64,000 nt of DNA from Prevotella sp. (GTDB taxonomy: Bacteria > Bacteroidota > Bacteroidia > Bacteroidales > Muribaculaceae). Below are positions 34,701-43,135 of this stretch, one piece after another. Numbering within the stretch: position 1 is the first letter of the stretch; every line of letters starts with the position of its first letter. The DNA lies in the NCBI GenBank assembly GCA_023666665.1, contig JAMPBN010000001.1, positions 207,498 through 271,497 on the forward strand. The letters are read 5' to 3'. The translations under genes and the position numbers were made by a program. The notes under the pieces were generated by a model. That model was given only the letters and a program-made list of their open reading frames with translations, did not search any database and was not told the origin of the DNA.

Positions 34701-35379
34701 TCTTGCCGGATTTGATGTAAAAGACGTGCATATGACCGACTTGATGACCGGCCGCGAAACGCTTGATGACATTGATATGATAGTGTTCTGCGGCGGTTTC
34801 TCCAACTCCGACGTTCTCGGCTCTGCTAAGGGCTGGGCTTCCGGATTTAAGTGGAACGACACGGCCTCTGAGGCTTTAAAGCGATTCTATAACAGAAAAG
34901 ACACGCTTTCGCTCGGCGTTTGCAACGGTTGTCAGCTGATGATGGAACTCGACCTTCTGGGTCTGAAGGACGGCTCAAAAATGGAGCATAACATCTCCCA
35001 CAAATTCGAGTCAACATTCCTCAGCGTAGATATTCCCGCAAATAATTCGGTAATGTTCTCCAGTCTGGCCGGACGCTCGTTGGGTATCTGGGTTGCCCAC
35101 GGCGAAGGAAAATTCGCGCTTACCCGTCAGGAATCCGACTATCATATAGCGGCAAAATATAGCTATTCAACATACCCGGGCAATCCCAACGGCTCCAAAT
35201 ATGACGTAGCAGCTCTCTGCTCGGCAGATGGCCGCCATCTTGCCATAATGCCGCACCTTGAGCGTGCCATATTCCCCTGGCAATGCGGATATTATCCTGC
35301 CGAACGTGCTTCAGATAAAGTAACGCCGTGGATTGACGCATTTATTAACGCCCGCAAGTGGATTGAAAAACAATCGTAA
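31702..35379 (+). CDS. purL: Phosphoribosylformylglycinamidine synthase, single-chain
   Basis: 1225 residues from ATG 31702 (MIHFFRKDAVTVY); an in-frame TTG at 31654 lies upstream of the promoter and is rejected. This is the large form combining synthetase and glutaminase. It converts FGAR to FGAM in purine synthesis. Motifs include QVNSEHCRHKIFNG, ETHNFPTTVEPFNGAATGSG (split by the glycine-rich ATP site), DHGAGGHLNALSEL and, in the C-terminal class I glutaminase, LGVCNGCQLMMELD with Cys1074 and MPHLERAIFPWQ with the catalytic His-Glu region. The next gene starts inside its last codons. Confidence 0.96.
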   Translation: MIHFFRKDAVTVYAVDADHLLSQAEQEKFSWLFSGAKLVEETSLSGCYIGPRREMITPWSTNAVEITQNMGLAGVRRIEEFTLDNSTEPRHDKMLQRIYNGLDADIFKIDAQPAPIVYIDDIHSYNLSEGLALSPEEEKYLTELSEKLGRPLTDSEVFGFSQVNSEHCRHKIFNGTFVIDGKEKPSSLFKLIKKTSQEHPHKLVSAYKDNVAFVEGPQIDQFAPVNPSQPDYFEVKPIDTVLSLKAETHNFPTTVEPFNGAATGSGGEIRDRLGGGRASLPLAGTAVYMTSYPRHAEAMEPWEAMLNPRVWLYQTPAEILIKASNGASDFGNKFGQPLICGSLLTFEHDEDGRTLAYDKVIMLAGGVGFANKRDALKGHPTAGEKVIVMGGDNYRIGMGGGAVSSVATGQYDNSIELNAVQRANPEMQKRVANVIRALAESPDNPIVSIHDHGAGGHLNALSELVEETGGKIEIGALPVGDSTLSSKEIVGNESQERMGMVMDAQHIDEVKAIAERERAPFYVVGETTGDDRFVFEQPDGVKPIDLAMGDMFGSSPKTVMIDQTVNHVYANPEIDPSKLEEYIYNVLSLEAVGCKDWLTNKVDRSVTGKVARQQCQGVTQMPLSDCGAVALDFTGTKGIATSIGHAPQVALVDSAKGSVMSIAEALTNLVGAPLTDGLAGVSLSANWMWPCRNEGEDAALYNAVQTASDFACAIGVNIPTGKDSLSMTQKYGDKKVLAPGTVIISAAAETGDVRKIVGPVLQPIPSTLLHLDFSFCAASLGGSALYQTLGRIGTKAPTVASAEKFKKAFAAVQQLVKLGLVTAVHDISAGGTLTAIIEMMFAASSPIKISVDGGEDPITTLFAENPGVLMQIRKDDIEVVESILNSFGFDAKGIGLLSPSDKPSVHVMGAVDVHLDPEKLLKQWFKPSHMLDRLQSGVECADLRAENYGKQPVKYNFAPDFDGTLKSRSISYRHNKTGIKAAIIREKGVNGDREMAYSLYLAGFDVKDVHMTDLMTGRETLDDIDMIVFCGGFSNSDVLGSAKGWASGFKWNDTASEALKRFYNRKDTLSLGVCNGCQLMMELDLLGLKDGSKMEHNISHKFESTFLSVDIPANNSVMFSSLAGRSLGIWVAHGEGKFALTRQESDYHIAAKYSYSTYPGNPNGSKYDVAALCSADGRHLAIMPHLERAIFPWQCGYYPAERASDKVTPWIDAFINARKWIEKQS

Positions 35380-36631
35380 TCCATGGTCGTGGGTCCCTTC
35401 TTTATATCTGATAGAGGGACTCCCTAATGCCATAGTAGTCACTATTGCCGTGGTCCTGTTCAAAACAATGGGCTTGGACAACGGTAAAGTGGCTCTCTAC
35501 ACTTCCCTTTTATATCTTCCATGGGTCATCAAGCCGTTTTGGTCGCCGTTTGTTGACATTCTGGGTTCAAAACGCGCGTGGATTTGCTTAATGCAGTTGC
35601 TGATGGCCATTGGGATGGGAGTGATAGCCGCTACGCTGAGTTCGTCGTGGTGGCTAACGGCCTCCGTTGTTGCATTCTGGGGAGTAGCTTTCTGCTCTGC
35701 CACCCACGATATTGCGGCAGATGGCTTCTACATGCTCGCTCTTGATGAACGCAAGCAGGCATTTTTCGTCGGAATCAGATCTACTTTTTACCGCCTTGCC
35801 AACTTATTGGCTTCAGGTGGCGTAGTTTGGCTCGCCGGATATTTTATGGCTCGCGGAACCGAAATAGCGGTTTCCTGGCAGATAATTTTCACACTCCTTG
35901 CCACGCTTTTCTTAGTTGCTGCACTTTGGCATCGATTCTCCCTCCCCACCCCATCCGTTGACGTAAGTCACAAAAACACTTCTATCAAAGAAATTCTTAA
36001 TGGCTTCGGCAAAACGTTTAAAACTTTTTTTCGACGGCCGCATATTGTTGTTGCGCTCCTATTCATGCTGCTCTATCGCCTGCCGGAAGCATTTCTCTGC
36101 AAGATGGTCCAGCCATTCTTGCTCGACCCTCATTCTGTCGGAGGACTTGGTTTGACCACAGAGCAGGTAGGAATCGCTAATGGCACCTGCGGCGTAATTG
36201 GCATAGTGCTCGGCGGAATTATCGGCGGCATTGTAATGTCGCGCTACGGACTGAAAAAGTGTCTTTGGCCAATGGCCTTGTCGCTGACACTACCCAGTGC
36301 TTTATATTACTATCTTGCAGCAGTGCAAACCAACAATATGCCGCTCATCTGCGCCGGAATTGCCATAGAGCAATTCGGCTATGGATTTGGCTTTACCGCA
36401 TATATGATGTATCTGATGGCGTTTTGCGAGGGCTCCGAGTTCACGACTTCGCACTACGCATTTTCAACCGGCATTATGGCTTTGGGATTGATGGTGCCGG
36501 GAATGTTTGCAGGGCAGCTGCAACTGACGTACGGCTACCCTGCGTTCTTTGCGGTGGTGATGCTGCTGTGCATCCCCACGTTTATTGTTACTGCTTTGGT
36601 ACGTTCTACTCTTCAAGAGTCATATCGCTGA
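35363..36631 (+). CDS. AmpG-like MFS permease
   Basis: 422 residues from TTG 35363 (KNNRNPWSWVPSLYLIEGLP), the start matching family members; the frame is also open from TTG 35333. Twelve hydrophobic helices and the pieces YTSLLYLPWVIKPFWSPFVD and FCSATHDIAADGFYM place it with AmpG-type permeases, which import anhydro-muropeptides for cell-wall recycling. The substrate is inferred from family only; Bacteroidales paralogues may move other small molecules. It overlaps the end of purL by 17 bases, and its own 3' end overlaps the convergent pRiA4b-type gene by 26 bases. Confidence 0.87.
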   Translation: MKNNRNPWSWVPSLYLIEGLPNAIVVTIAVVLFKTMGLDNGKVALYTSLLYLPWVIKPFWSPFVDILGSKRAWICLMQLLMAIGMGVIAATLSSSWWLTASVVAFWGVAFCSATHDIAADGFYMLALDERKQAFFVGIRSTFYRLANLLASGGVVWLAGYFMARGTEIAVSWQIIFTLLATLFLVAALWHRFSLPTPSVDVSHKNTSIKEILNGFGKTFKTFFRRPHIVVALLFMLLYRLPEAFLCKMVQPFLLDPHSVGGLGLTTEQVGIANGTCGVIGIVLGGIIGGIVMSRYGLKKCLWPMALSLTLPSALYYYLAAVQTNNMPLICAGIAIEQFGYGFGFTAYMMYLMAFCEGSEFTTSHYAFSTGIMALGLMVPGMFAGQLQLTYGYPAFFAVVMLLCIPTFIVTALVRSTLQESYR

Positions 36632-37154
36632 AACCGCCGGCATCAAATTCGTCATCGTTATACGATTCCGAGCCATAAAATTCAGCGTCGAAATCGTCAA
36701 CCGCTTTTGTTGACGCAGTAGTTTTGGTAACTTCAGGAAGTTCGAGTTCGCTTTCCTGCTTGGGAGCCTGCCCCATAGCACTTGCAACGAGAGGTTCAAT
36801 AAGACTCTTGCCCGGTTCTGCAGTTTTCAGTTCAATATAGAAAGATCGGTCGTTCAAGTAATCAAAAGTCAACATCAGGCGCTGGCCTTCGTCTTCAATC
36901 TCATCGCTGAGAATTGTATCTTCCATCAGATAGGCATCTTCTGAAGCATCCAATCCCATATCTTCAAGAGTGATTTCGCGTTCTTTCTCCCATTCGTCAT
37001 CGCAGATAAAGAACGAACACATTTGATTTTTTTCGTAACCCACACTGTCGTAAATGGCGTTGCGGAGATCCAAAAACGAAGCGTCGGCATCAATTTGAAT
37101 ATCGCGGCGGAAGTTATCTACTTCGTCAGAAACCACACGAAAGTTGTATATCAT
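36606..37154 (-). CDS. pRiA4b ORF-3-like (IS1096 TnpR-like) protein
   Basis: 182 residues. Residues 1-115 match the plasmid pRiA4b ORF-3-like fold: MIYNFRVVSDEVDNFRRDIQ, ATFLD-type SFLDLRNAIYDSVGYE, MCSFFICDDEWEKEREITLE and MLTFDYLNDRSFYIEL. The last ~60 residues are very acidic and low in complexity (DDFDAEFYGSESYNDDEFDA). Despite the family name no transposon genes are nearby, and such proteins are routine chromosomal genes in Bacteroidales. Function is unknown. Its start is 168 bases from the divergent nusB. Confidence 0.85.
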   Translation of the reverse strand: MIYNFRVVSDEVDNFRRDIQIDADASFLDLRNAIYDSVGYEKNQMCSFFICDDEWEKEREITLEDMGLDASEDAYLMEDTILSDEIEDEGQRLMLTFDYLNDRSFYIELKTAEPGKSLIEPLVASAMGQAPKQESELELPEVTKTTASTKAVDDFDAEFYGSESYNDDEFDAGGFSDMTLEE

Positions 37155-37271
37155 ATATAGTTAGTTAAATTTTATGTTGATTCGTTGTTTATTTTAACGG
37201 CGCTAAGTTAAAATAGTTTTTGTTTATGTGCAAATTTTCCACCAAAATTTTTCAGTTTCTGAAAGTTTTTC

Positions 37272-37279
37272 TAACTTTG
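37272..37279 (+). promoter_or_regulatory. -7 box for the nusB operon
   Basis: TAACTTTG, an exact -7 element 42 bases upstream of the nusB ATG. The expected -33 position is T-rich (AAATTTTTC) but has no exact TTTG. Confidence 0.6.
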
Positions 37280-37321
37280 CACTCATAAAACAAAGAACAT
37301 TTAAACGAAAAACCAAAGCTC

Positions 37322-38755
37322 ATGGTAAACCGCGTATTGATACGCCTGAAAGTTGTGCAGCTGCTCTACAGCTACCTGTTGTCGAAGAGCGATTTTAATA
37401 TCGAGATGCCGCAGCAAACATCCTCGCCCGACCGCCGATACGCATATTCGGCATACGCTCGGCTCCTCCTGTTGTTACTTCAACTTTGCGGTGTTAACGT
37501 AACCAAAACCTACCGCTACGTTCCCTGCGAGGAAGTTTCCTCAACAAAATATTTCAAGAATAAACTTGCACTCGCGCTGAGCGAAAACGCTGATGTTCGC
37601 AAACTGATTGACGAGTATGCCGCACAGATGGCAGCGTTCATTCATATTCTTCCTGAGGTTACCGAAAAAATCTGCAATCTACCTGACTATGCAGCATTCT
37701 GCAAGGTAAAAGTCAAGGAGCGCACTCCCTCCGACTATATTCAGCTATGGTCTGCGGCAATGCGTATGATTGTTCGCTTGCCCGAAGTCACCAATACTTT
37801 CCGCAACGACCCGGAGTTCACACTGCGCGGAATTGAGATGGCCGGAAAAATGGTGCTTGCTACTGTGCAAAACTTTGGCGACACAACTTATATTCTTTCC
37901 AATGCCCGCAAAGACCTGCGCCGTTCGCTCGACGAGGCATATAATCTGTATCACTGGCTTCTCTGGCTCCCGGTGGAGATTACCCGAACAGAAAGTGACC
38001 GTCTGGATGCCAACGCGTCAAAATATCTTCCTACCGAGGATGACCTTCACCCGGATCGCCGTTTCGTTGACTCCAAACTCGTAGACGTTATTTGTTCACA
38101 CCAAGAGCTGCAGGACTATATTAATGACAAAGGCATAAACTGGCACGAAGACATCGCCCTGATTCCCCGACTGACCGAATTGGTCATCAGCTCCGAACCA
38201 TATCACGAATTTATGGCGAAACCGGGCGAAAAGACTATTGAAGAAGAAGCCGAACTTTGGCGCACTCTCTTCAAGCAGATTATTTTGCCGTCAGAAGACC
38301 TTGCCGAAGCGCTTGAAAATCTTTCAATCTTTTGGAACGACGACCTTGAGATTATGGGCAGTTTCGCAATGAAAACTCTTCGCCGCCTTGCCGTCAATCC
38401 GCAGGAGCCGCTTCAGCCGGAATTTAAAGACCAGGAAGATGAGGAGTTCGGAACCACCCTGTTTGATGCTGCGGTAGCCCATCACGAGCAATATCGCGCA
38501 CTCATAGATGAGTTTGTCAACAACAAAAAGTGGGATGCTGACCGCATCGCGCTGATGGACACAGTGATTCTCGAAGCTGCACTCGCCGAAACCACCACGT
38601 TCCCCAACATTCCCTTGAGCGTCACCACCAACGAATACGTTGAAATCGCCAACTGGTATTCGACCTCGCGAAGCGGGTCATTTGTTAACGGTATGCTCGC
38701 CTCGATTTCTGAAAAGCTCCGCAACGAAGGTTCTATTATTAAAAAATTCAATTAA
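37322..38755 (+). CDS. nusB: Transcription antitermination factor NusB, long form
   Basis: 477 residues, against about 140 in enterobacteria. It starts MVNRVLIRLKVVQLLYSYLL, the Bacteroidota NusB start. A long helical middle is followed by the NusB core at ~375-477 (HHEQYRALIDEFVNNKKWD, ADRIALMDTVILEAALAE, IPLSVTTNEYVEIANWYS, GSFVNGMLASISEKL). NusB with NusE promotes rRNA antitermination and 30S assembly. It leads the operon nusB-yajC-ybbR-coaE, with 18 bases to yajC. The long middle part is unassigned. Confidence 0.9.
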   Translation: MVNRVLIRLKVVQLLYSYLLSKSDFNIEMPQQTSSPDRRYAYSAYARLLLLLLQLCGVNVTKTYRYVPCEEVSSTKYFKNKLALALSENADVRKLIDEYAAQMAAFIHILPEVTEKICNLPDYAAFCKVKVKERTPSDYIQLWSAAMRMIVRLPEVTNTFRNDPEFTLRGIEMAGKMVLATVQNFGDTTYILSNARKDLRRSLDEAYNLYHWLLWLPVEITRTESDRLDANASKYLPTEDDLHPDRRFVDSKLVDVICSHQELQDYINDKGINWHEDIALIPRLTELVISSEPYHEFMAKPGEKTIEEEAELWRTLFKQIILPSEDLAEALENLSIFWNDDLEIMGSFAMKTLRRLAVNPQEPLQPEFKDQEDEEFGTTLFDAAVAHHEQYRALIDEFVNNKKWDADRIALMDTVILEAALAETTTFPNIPLSVTTNEYVEIANWYSTSRSGSFVNGMLASISEKLRNEGSIIKKFN

Positions 38756-38773
38756 CCTAAAAATCAGAAAATT

Positions 38774-39085
38774 ATGTCACCCGAAATGCAAAGCTGGGGA
38801 ATGATTATTCTCCTTATTGTAGTGTTCTACTTCTTTATGATTCGTCCTCAGCAGAAACGTCAGAAAGAAACCAAAAAATTCCGCGAATCTCTTGGCAAAG
38901 GTTCCAAGGTAATGACCGCCGGCGGTATTCACGGAACTATTGTTGAGGTTAACGATAAGAGCAACACCGTTTTGATTGAAATTGCAAACGGCGTTCGTAT
39001 TCGCGTAGAACTCAGCATGATCTACCCCTCTGCTGAAGATGCCAAAGCTGATGCAGCCAATCCCATAAATGCCGAACAAAAATAA
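38774..39085 (+). CDS. yajC: Preprotein translocase accessory subunit YajC
   Basis: 103 residues. One membrane helix (~9-25, MIILLIVVFYFFMIRP) is followed by the family motif RPQQKRQKETKKFRESLGKG and the soluble MTAGGIHGTIVEVNDKSNTV. It sits with SecDF-YidC at the inner membrane and assists Sec export. Its end overlaps the YbbR-like gene by 17 bases, indicating co-translation. Confidence 0.95.
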   Translation: MSPEMQSWGMIILLIVVFYFFMIRPQQKRQKETKKFRESLGKGSKVMTAGGIHGTIVEVNDKSNTVLIEIANGVRIRVELSMIYPSAEDAKADAANPINAEQK

Positions 39086-40076
39086 CAACGGCACTTTACG
39101 CACTCTGCGTAAGTGGGCGGTGAATCTTCGCCGCCTGCTTCGCAGTTCCCGAGGCAAAGATTTCCTCATCTTTTGCAGCTTTCTTGGTGTGAGTTATGTT
39201 TTTTGGGTAATTATGACGCTTAACGATGATATTCAGCAAGACGTTAAAGTAAACCTTGAAATCGCCAATACGCCGAGCAATTACACCTTTATCACCGAGC
39301 CTCCCCATTTCCTGCAAGTAAGTCTGCGCGACAAGGGCACGATTCTTGCCAACTACTCAATCAGCGGAGGAAAGACTCTGAAAATAAACTACTCCGATTT
39401 TGCTTACGACGAGCAAAACGACCGCATAACCCTAACCGAACAGCAGCTCAATTCCAGGCTCAGGGCTTTATTTGACCCCACAACACAAATTATAACCGTA
39501 AGACCGGATTCACTCAGTTTTATTGTTACTGACCGCGCCCCGAACCTTGCGCGGGTAATACCTGAAGTCAATGCTACGCCGGCAAGCCAATATGTGATTT
39601 CGGGGCCGATAACCGTGTCGCCCGACACCGTAAAGGTCTATTCAGCCCGGCATCTGCGCATACGTCCGGCAACAGTTAAAACCGCCAAGGTTACACGCAC
39701 GGAGTTGAAAGATTCGCTGGTGGTGGAGGTGCGCATTCAGTCAGAACCCGGAACCCGCATAGAGCCGTCAACGGTTAAAGTCACAGTCCCTATAGAGCCA
39801 CTGATTACGAAGAGCCGCGAAGTAGCAATTCAACTCACCCGAACGCCCGACAACACGAATGTTGTAACATTCCCATCTCGGGTACGTGTCAGTTACCTCG
39901 TTCCGATGAGTTTATACAACTCCGAGACCAACGTTGTAACCGTTACCGCCGATTTCGCGCAACGTAACAATGGCAAGATTCCCCTGACCATTGGCGCTCT
40001 TCCCGATTACTATCGCGGCGCGGATTTATCGGTTGATTCCGTGGAATATATCATTGAACGGAAATCCGACTATTAA
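39069..40076 (+). CDS. YbbR/CdaR-like domain membrane protein
   Basis: 335 residues. A basic N-terminus and one membrane helix (~33-52, FLIFCSFLGVSYVFWVIM) anchor an extracytoplasmic part made of YbbR-like beta repeats (VNLEIANTPSNYTFITEPP; LARVIPEVNATPASQYVISG; PDTVKVYSARHLRI; VPIEPLITKSREVAIQL). In Firmicutes the relative CdaR regulates the diadenylate cyclase CdaA; no cyclase gene is here, so that role is not assumed. Position between yajC and coaE is common in Bacteroidales. The gap to coaE is 12 bases. Confidence 0.85.
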   Translation: MPNKNNNGTLRTLRKWAVNLRRLLRSSRGKDFLIFCSFLGVSYVFWVIMTLNDDIQQDVKVNLEIANTPSNYTFITEPPHFLQVSLRDKGTILANYSISGGKTLKINYSDFAYDEQNDRITLTEQQLNSRLRALFDPTTQIITVRPDSLSFIVTDRAPNLARVIPEVNATPASQYVISGPITVSPDTVKVYSARHLRIRPATVKTAKVTRTELKDSLVVEVRIQSEPGTRIEPSTVKVTVPIEPLITKSREVAIQLTRTPDNTNVVTFPSRVRVSYLVPMSLYNSETNVVTVTADFAQRNNGKIPLTIGALPDYYRGADLSVDSVEYIIERKSDY

Positions 40077-40088
40077 TATTCCCAGCTT

Positions 40089-40652
40089 ATGATTATCGCT
40101 ATCACCGGCGGAATCGGAGCCGGAAAGTCTGTTGTGAGCCGTATTCTGTTGTCTCTCGGCTATTCGGTATACGATTGTGATGCGGAGGCTAAATTACTTA
40201 TGGAGTCCGATTGGGGGATACGTAAAAGAATTCTGGAAGAGATTTCGGATGATGCCTTCGATGAAAATGGCCATATCAATCGGCGCAAATTGTCGGAATG
40301 CGTCTTTTCAAATCCGGAGAAACTGAAGATTCTTAATTTAATTGTTCATAAGGCGGTAAGAAATCACTTCCTCAAGTGGGCAAAACGCCATAAGTCAAAA
40401 CTGATTTTCATAGAAACCGCAATACTCTACGAAAGCCGGTTTAATGAACTCGTTGATGACGTTTGGGAAGTTACCGCACCCTATGAACTGCGCATAGCGA
40501 GGGTCATTAACCGCAACGGATTCACTCGCGAGGAAGTGGAAAAGCGCATCGCAGCCCAATGTAATGAATTGAATCCCCGCCATCAACTCATTGTCAACGA
40601 CGGGGAAACTCCTTTGATTCCTCAAGTTCTGCAGCTGCTAAAACGGTACTGA
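40089..40652 (+). CDS. coaE: Dephospho-CoA kinase
   Basis: 187 residues. It catalyses the last step of coenzyme A synthesis. The P-loop GGIGAGKS (7-14), YDCDAEAKLLM, the NLIVHKAVRNHFLKW segment, FIETAILYES and the late QLIVNDGE are as expected. It is the end of the nusB operon. The last 15 bases overlap the convergent dnaB. coaBC, another CoA-synthesis gene, lies about 18 kb further on. Confidence 0.95.
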   Translation: MIIAITGGIGAGKSVVSRILLSLGYSVYDCDAEAKLLMESDWGIRKRILEEISDDAFDENGHINRRKLSECVFSNPEKLKILNLIVHKAVRNHFLKWAKRHKSKLIFIETAILYESRFNELVDDVWEVTAPYELRIARVINRNGFTREEVEKRIAAQCNELNPRHQLIVNDGETPLIPQVLQLLKRY

Positions 40653-42176
40653 TCCATCGCCGCCACTAATGTCGGCGGTGCCACCGGTGGGTCTGTTTGC
40701 ACCGAGCGGGTCATCATTACTCAGGTCGGAATTCATAGCAGATTCCGCAGAGGTTTGGTCATAGGCAATGTCAACATCGTTCCAATTTTCAAATCGGGCA
40801 TACTGACCACGGAAGCGTAAGTCAACATCGCCCACCGAACCGCTACGATGTTTTGCAATGATAAACTCTGCTTTACCGCGAAGTTCAGGAGACTCATCGC
40901 GAGCAGCGCCGTGCAAGTAATATTCGGGGCGGTGAATGAAGCAAACAATGTCGGCATCCTGCTCGATGGCTCCGGATTCACGGAGGTCACTCAATTGAGG
41001 GCGCTTGTCTTCCGACCTTGATTCGACCGAACGGTTAAGCTGCGAAAGAGCCACGATTGGGATATTCAGCTCTTTGGCCAGCTCTTTCAGTGAACGCGAA
41101 ATCATTGAAACTTCCTGTTCGCGTGAACCGAACTTCATACCCGAGGCATTCATTAGTTGCAGGTAGTCAATCACGATGAATTGCACACCTTTTTCGCGAA
41201 CAAGGCGGCGGGCTTTGGTGCGCAGTTCAAGGATTGACAAACCCGGAGAGTCATCAATAAAAATCGGGGCGGATTGAAGTGTACCGATGCGCGAGAGCAA
41301 CTGGTTCCATTCGCGATCAGTAAGGCGGCCGGACTTGATTTTCTCGCCCTCAATCTCGCAAACGTTTTGAATAAGACGGTTCACCAACTGCAAACGCGAC
41401 ATTTCAAGCGAGAATATGGCCACCTTGGTGTTAAATTCAACCGCCATATTCTTGCACATTGAAAGCACCATTGCCGTTTTACCCATTGCAGGGCGTGCTG
41501 CAATGATAATCAAGTCGGAGTTTTGCCACCCGGAAGTCATTTTATCCAACTTTGGATAACCGGATGCCAAACCTGACAGACCGCTCTCTCTCGTGGCGGC
41601 AATCTGTATGGTGTTTATGGCTTCGGAAATGAGAGTGTCAATCTGTACGACCTCTTTTTTTACGTTGCGCTGGCTGAGTTCAAAAAGATGTCCTTCCGAT
41701 TCCTGAAGAACGTCGTCAATATCGTTGGCCGGGTCAAATGCTTTTGATGCCACCTCAGTGCCGAACGATATGAGCTCTCGAGCAAGATACTGCTGAGCAA
41801 TAATTCTTGCGTGATATTCAATATTTGCCGCTGAAGCCACTCTCGAAGTCAATTCGGCAATGAACGCCGGCCCGCCAACTTCCTCAATGGTATTATCATT
41901 GCGCAACTGCTCGGTGACAGTCAGCATATCAACAGGTTGTTGTTGAACGCCGAGAGTCTGAATTGCTTGATATATTTTTTGGTTGACAGGTTCATAGAAA
42001 GACTCCGGCTTGAGAATGTCGCACACGGTGGCATACGCATCTTTCTCGAGCATCAATGCGCCCAAAACGGCTTCCTCAATATCTTTATCGTGAGGAGGTA
42101 TGCGGCCCGAGATGTCGGCTTCAGACTTGTGTTGCGGCTTATTGCGATAGTTTCTGTTATTGTCGATTGGTGGCAT
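40638..42176 (-). CDS. dnaB: Replicative DNA helicase
   Basis: 512 residues. N-terminal primase-interacting domain (PPHDKDIEEAVLGALMLEKD) and a RecA-like C-terminal motor: Walker A ARPAMGKTAMVLS, IFSLEMSRLQLVNRLIQ, Walker B FIVIDYLQLMNA, and SQLNRSVESR through LSDLRESGAIEQDADIV. The C-terminal ~40 residues are disordered and Gly/Asp/Ser-rich, ending SVPF. It overlaps gldB by 20 bases upstream and coaE by 15 bases at its 3' end. No intein is seen. Confidence 0.97.
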   Translation of the reverse strand: MPPIDNNRNYRNKPQHKSEADISGRIPPHDKDIEEAVLGALMLEKDAYATVCDILKPESFYEPVNQKIYQAIQTLGVQQQPVDMLTVTEQLRNDNTIEEVGGPAFIAELTSRVASAANIEYHARIIAQQYLARELISFGTEVASKAFDPANDIDDVLQESEGHLFELSQRNVKKEVVQIDTLISEAINTIQIAATRESGLSGLASGYPKLDKMTSGWQNSDLIIIAARPAMGKTAMVLSMCKNMAVEFNTKVAIFSLEMSRLQLVNRLIQNVCEIEGEKIKSGRLTDREWNQLLSRIGTLQSAPIFIDDSPGLSILELRTKARRLVREKGVQFIVIDYLQLMNASGMKFGSREQEVSMISRSLKELAKELNIPIVALSQLNRSVESRSEDKRPQLSDLRESGAIEQDADIVCFIHRPEYYLHGAARDESPELRGKAEFIIAKHRSGSVGDVDLRFRGQYARFENWNDVDIAYDQTSAESAMNSDLSNDDPLGANRPTGGTADISGGDGSVPF

Positions 42177-43047
42177 TTTGTGGAGTGTATTTTGATTTGA
42201 TTAAAGTTTGCGGGTCGTTGACGTAGTCACTATTGGGAAGAGCTTCCTCACCGGTATTTTTCTCAAACGATTGGGCAATTTTAAGCCCGATGTAATGTGC
42301 AGTATTTCCCGGGGCATTGACATTAATAATTGAAGCCGAGGGTGATAGACGAAACAGGCGGTCGTGCACTTTCATATCGGTTGAATATAGCAGCTTTTCT
42401 TCAATCATCTTTTGCCAGATTCTCTGCTCATTGTCCTTACACCACTGATATTCAGCATCTGTCATACCGAGCACCAAGGCTTCAGAAGTACCCATAGGGA
42501 GCATCTTCAACGTTTGATTATGCAGAGCACCGTAATATAATATAGGACGCAACAGAGTGTTCTCGTCAGAAGTAACATTGCCGTATTTGGCAGCGATGAA
42601 GGCTTCAACCACGTCAATGGGCATCCGGTTGATGGTTTTAAAACGGCGCTGATATTCGGGAAATCCTTTATAAGCGTCACTGTCAGCTCCGAGATAGTGG
42701 TTTAGAGCTATGTAGTATCTGTTGTCGACGTTGGCAACCGCTAAATTGTATGGATTCACAACGCCATATAACAGCACGTCTTCCCCCTTGAGTGCATCCC
42801 CCAACACAGCCTCCACTGAATCAAGAGAAGGCAAATCTTGTTTGATTATTTCTTTGAACGCCGATTCTGATTCCGGGTATATCTCGGCAGAATATTTGTC
42901 AACGAAATCTTTATGCCACTGTTCACGTTTAGCGTCTAAAGAATCTCCCTCTGCCAAGTCAAGACGAACAATCTCTTTCGGTTCGTTGTTATGACACGAA
43001 CTCAAAAGCAGAAGAAATATTGGTAAAATTGTCAGTTTTCGTAGCAT
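42157..43047 (-). CDS. GldB-like lipoprotein
   Basis: 296 residues. Signal peptide with lipobox LSSC (Cys18). The body (KEIVRLDLA, EQWHKDFVDKYSAEIY, LYGVVNPYNLAVANVDNRY, LNHYLGADSDAYKGFPEYQ, MPIDVVEAFIAAKYG, GALHNQTLKMLPMGTSE) follows the GldB family, lipoproteins needed for gliding and linked to type IX secretion in Flavobacteria but also present in non-gliding Bacteroidales. A zincin-like fold has been suggested for related proteins. It is the first gene of a unit with dnaB (20-base overlap). Confidence 0.78.
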   Translation of the reverse strand: MLRKLTILPIFLLLLSSCHNNEPKEIVRLDLAEGDSLDAKREQWHKDFVDKYSAEIYPESESAFKEIIKQDLPSLDSVEAVLGDALKGEDVLLYGVVNPYNLAVANVDNRYYIALNHYLGADSDAYKGFPEYQRRFKTINRMPIDVVEAFIAAKYGNVTSDENTLLRPILYYGALHNQTLKMLPMGTSEALVLGMTDAEYQWCKDNEQRIWQKMIEEKLLYSTDMKVHDRLFRLSPSASIINVNAPGNTAHYIGLKIAQSFEKNTGEEALPNSDYVNDPQTLIKSKYTPQNATNRQ

Positions 43048-43075
43048 TTTGGAGTTTTGTTGAAAAAATCTTCTG

Positions 43076-43083
43076 CAAAGATA
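43076..43083 (-). promoter_or_regulatory. -7 box for gldB-dnaB
   Basis: Minus strand TATCTTTG, 28 bases upstream of the gldB start. No exact -33 partner. It is 23 bases from the divergent amidase -7 box, so the two promoters must overlap. Confidence 0.5.
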
Positions 43084-43106
43084 GCACTAAGAAGTAGAAA
43101 AATCAT

Positions 43107-43114
43107 TAATTTTG
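43107..43114 (+). promoter_or_regulatory. -7 box for the amidase operon
   Basis: TAATTTTG, an exact -7 match 21 bases upstream of ATG 43136. No exact -33 TTTG is seen. Confidence 0.5.
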
Positions 43115-43135
43115 CCATTGATTTTTCAACAAGTT

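Noticed and set aside
36606..37154. Insertion-sequence remnant, from the family name IS1096 TnpR-like
   Set aside because: No transposase, terminal repeats or target duplication; the protein family is a common chromosomal one.
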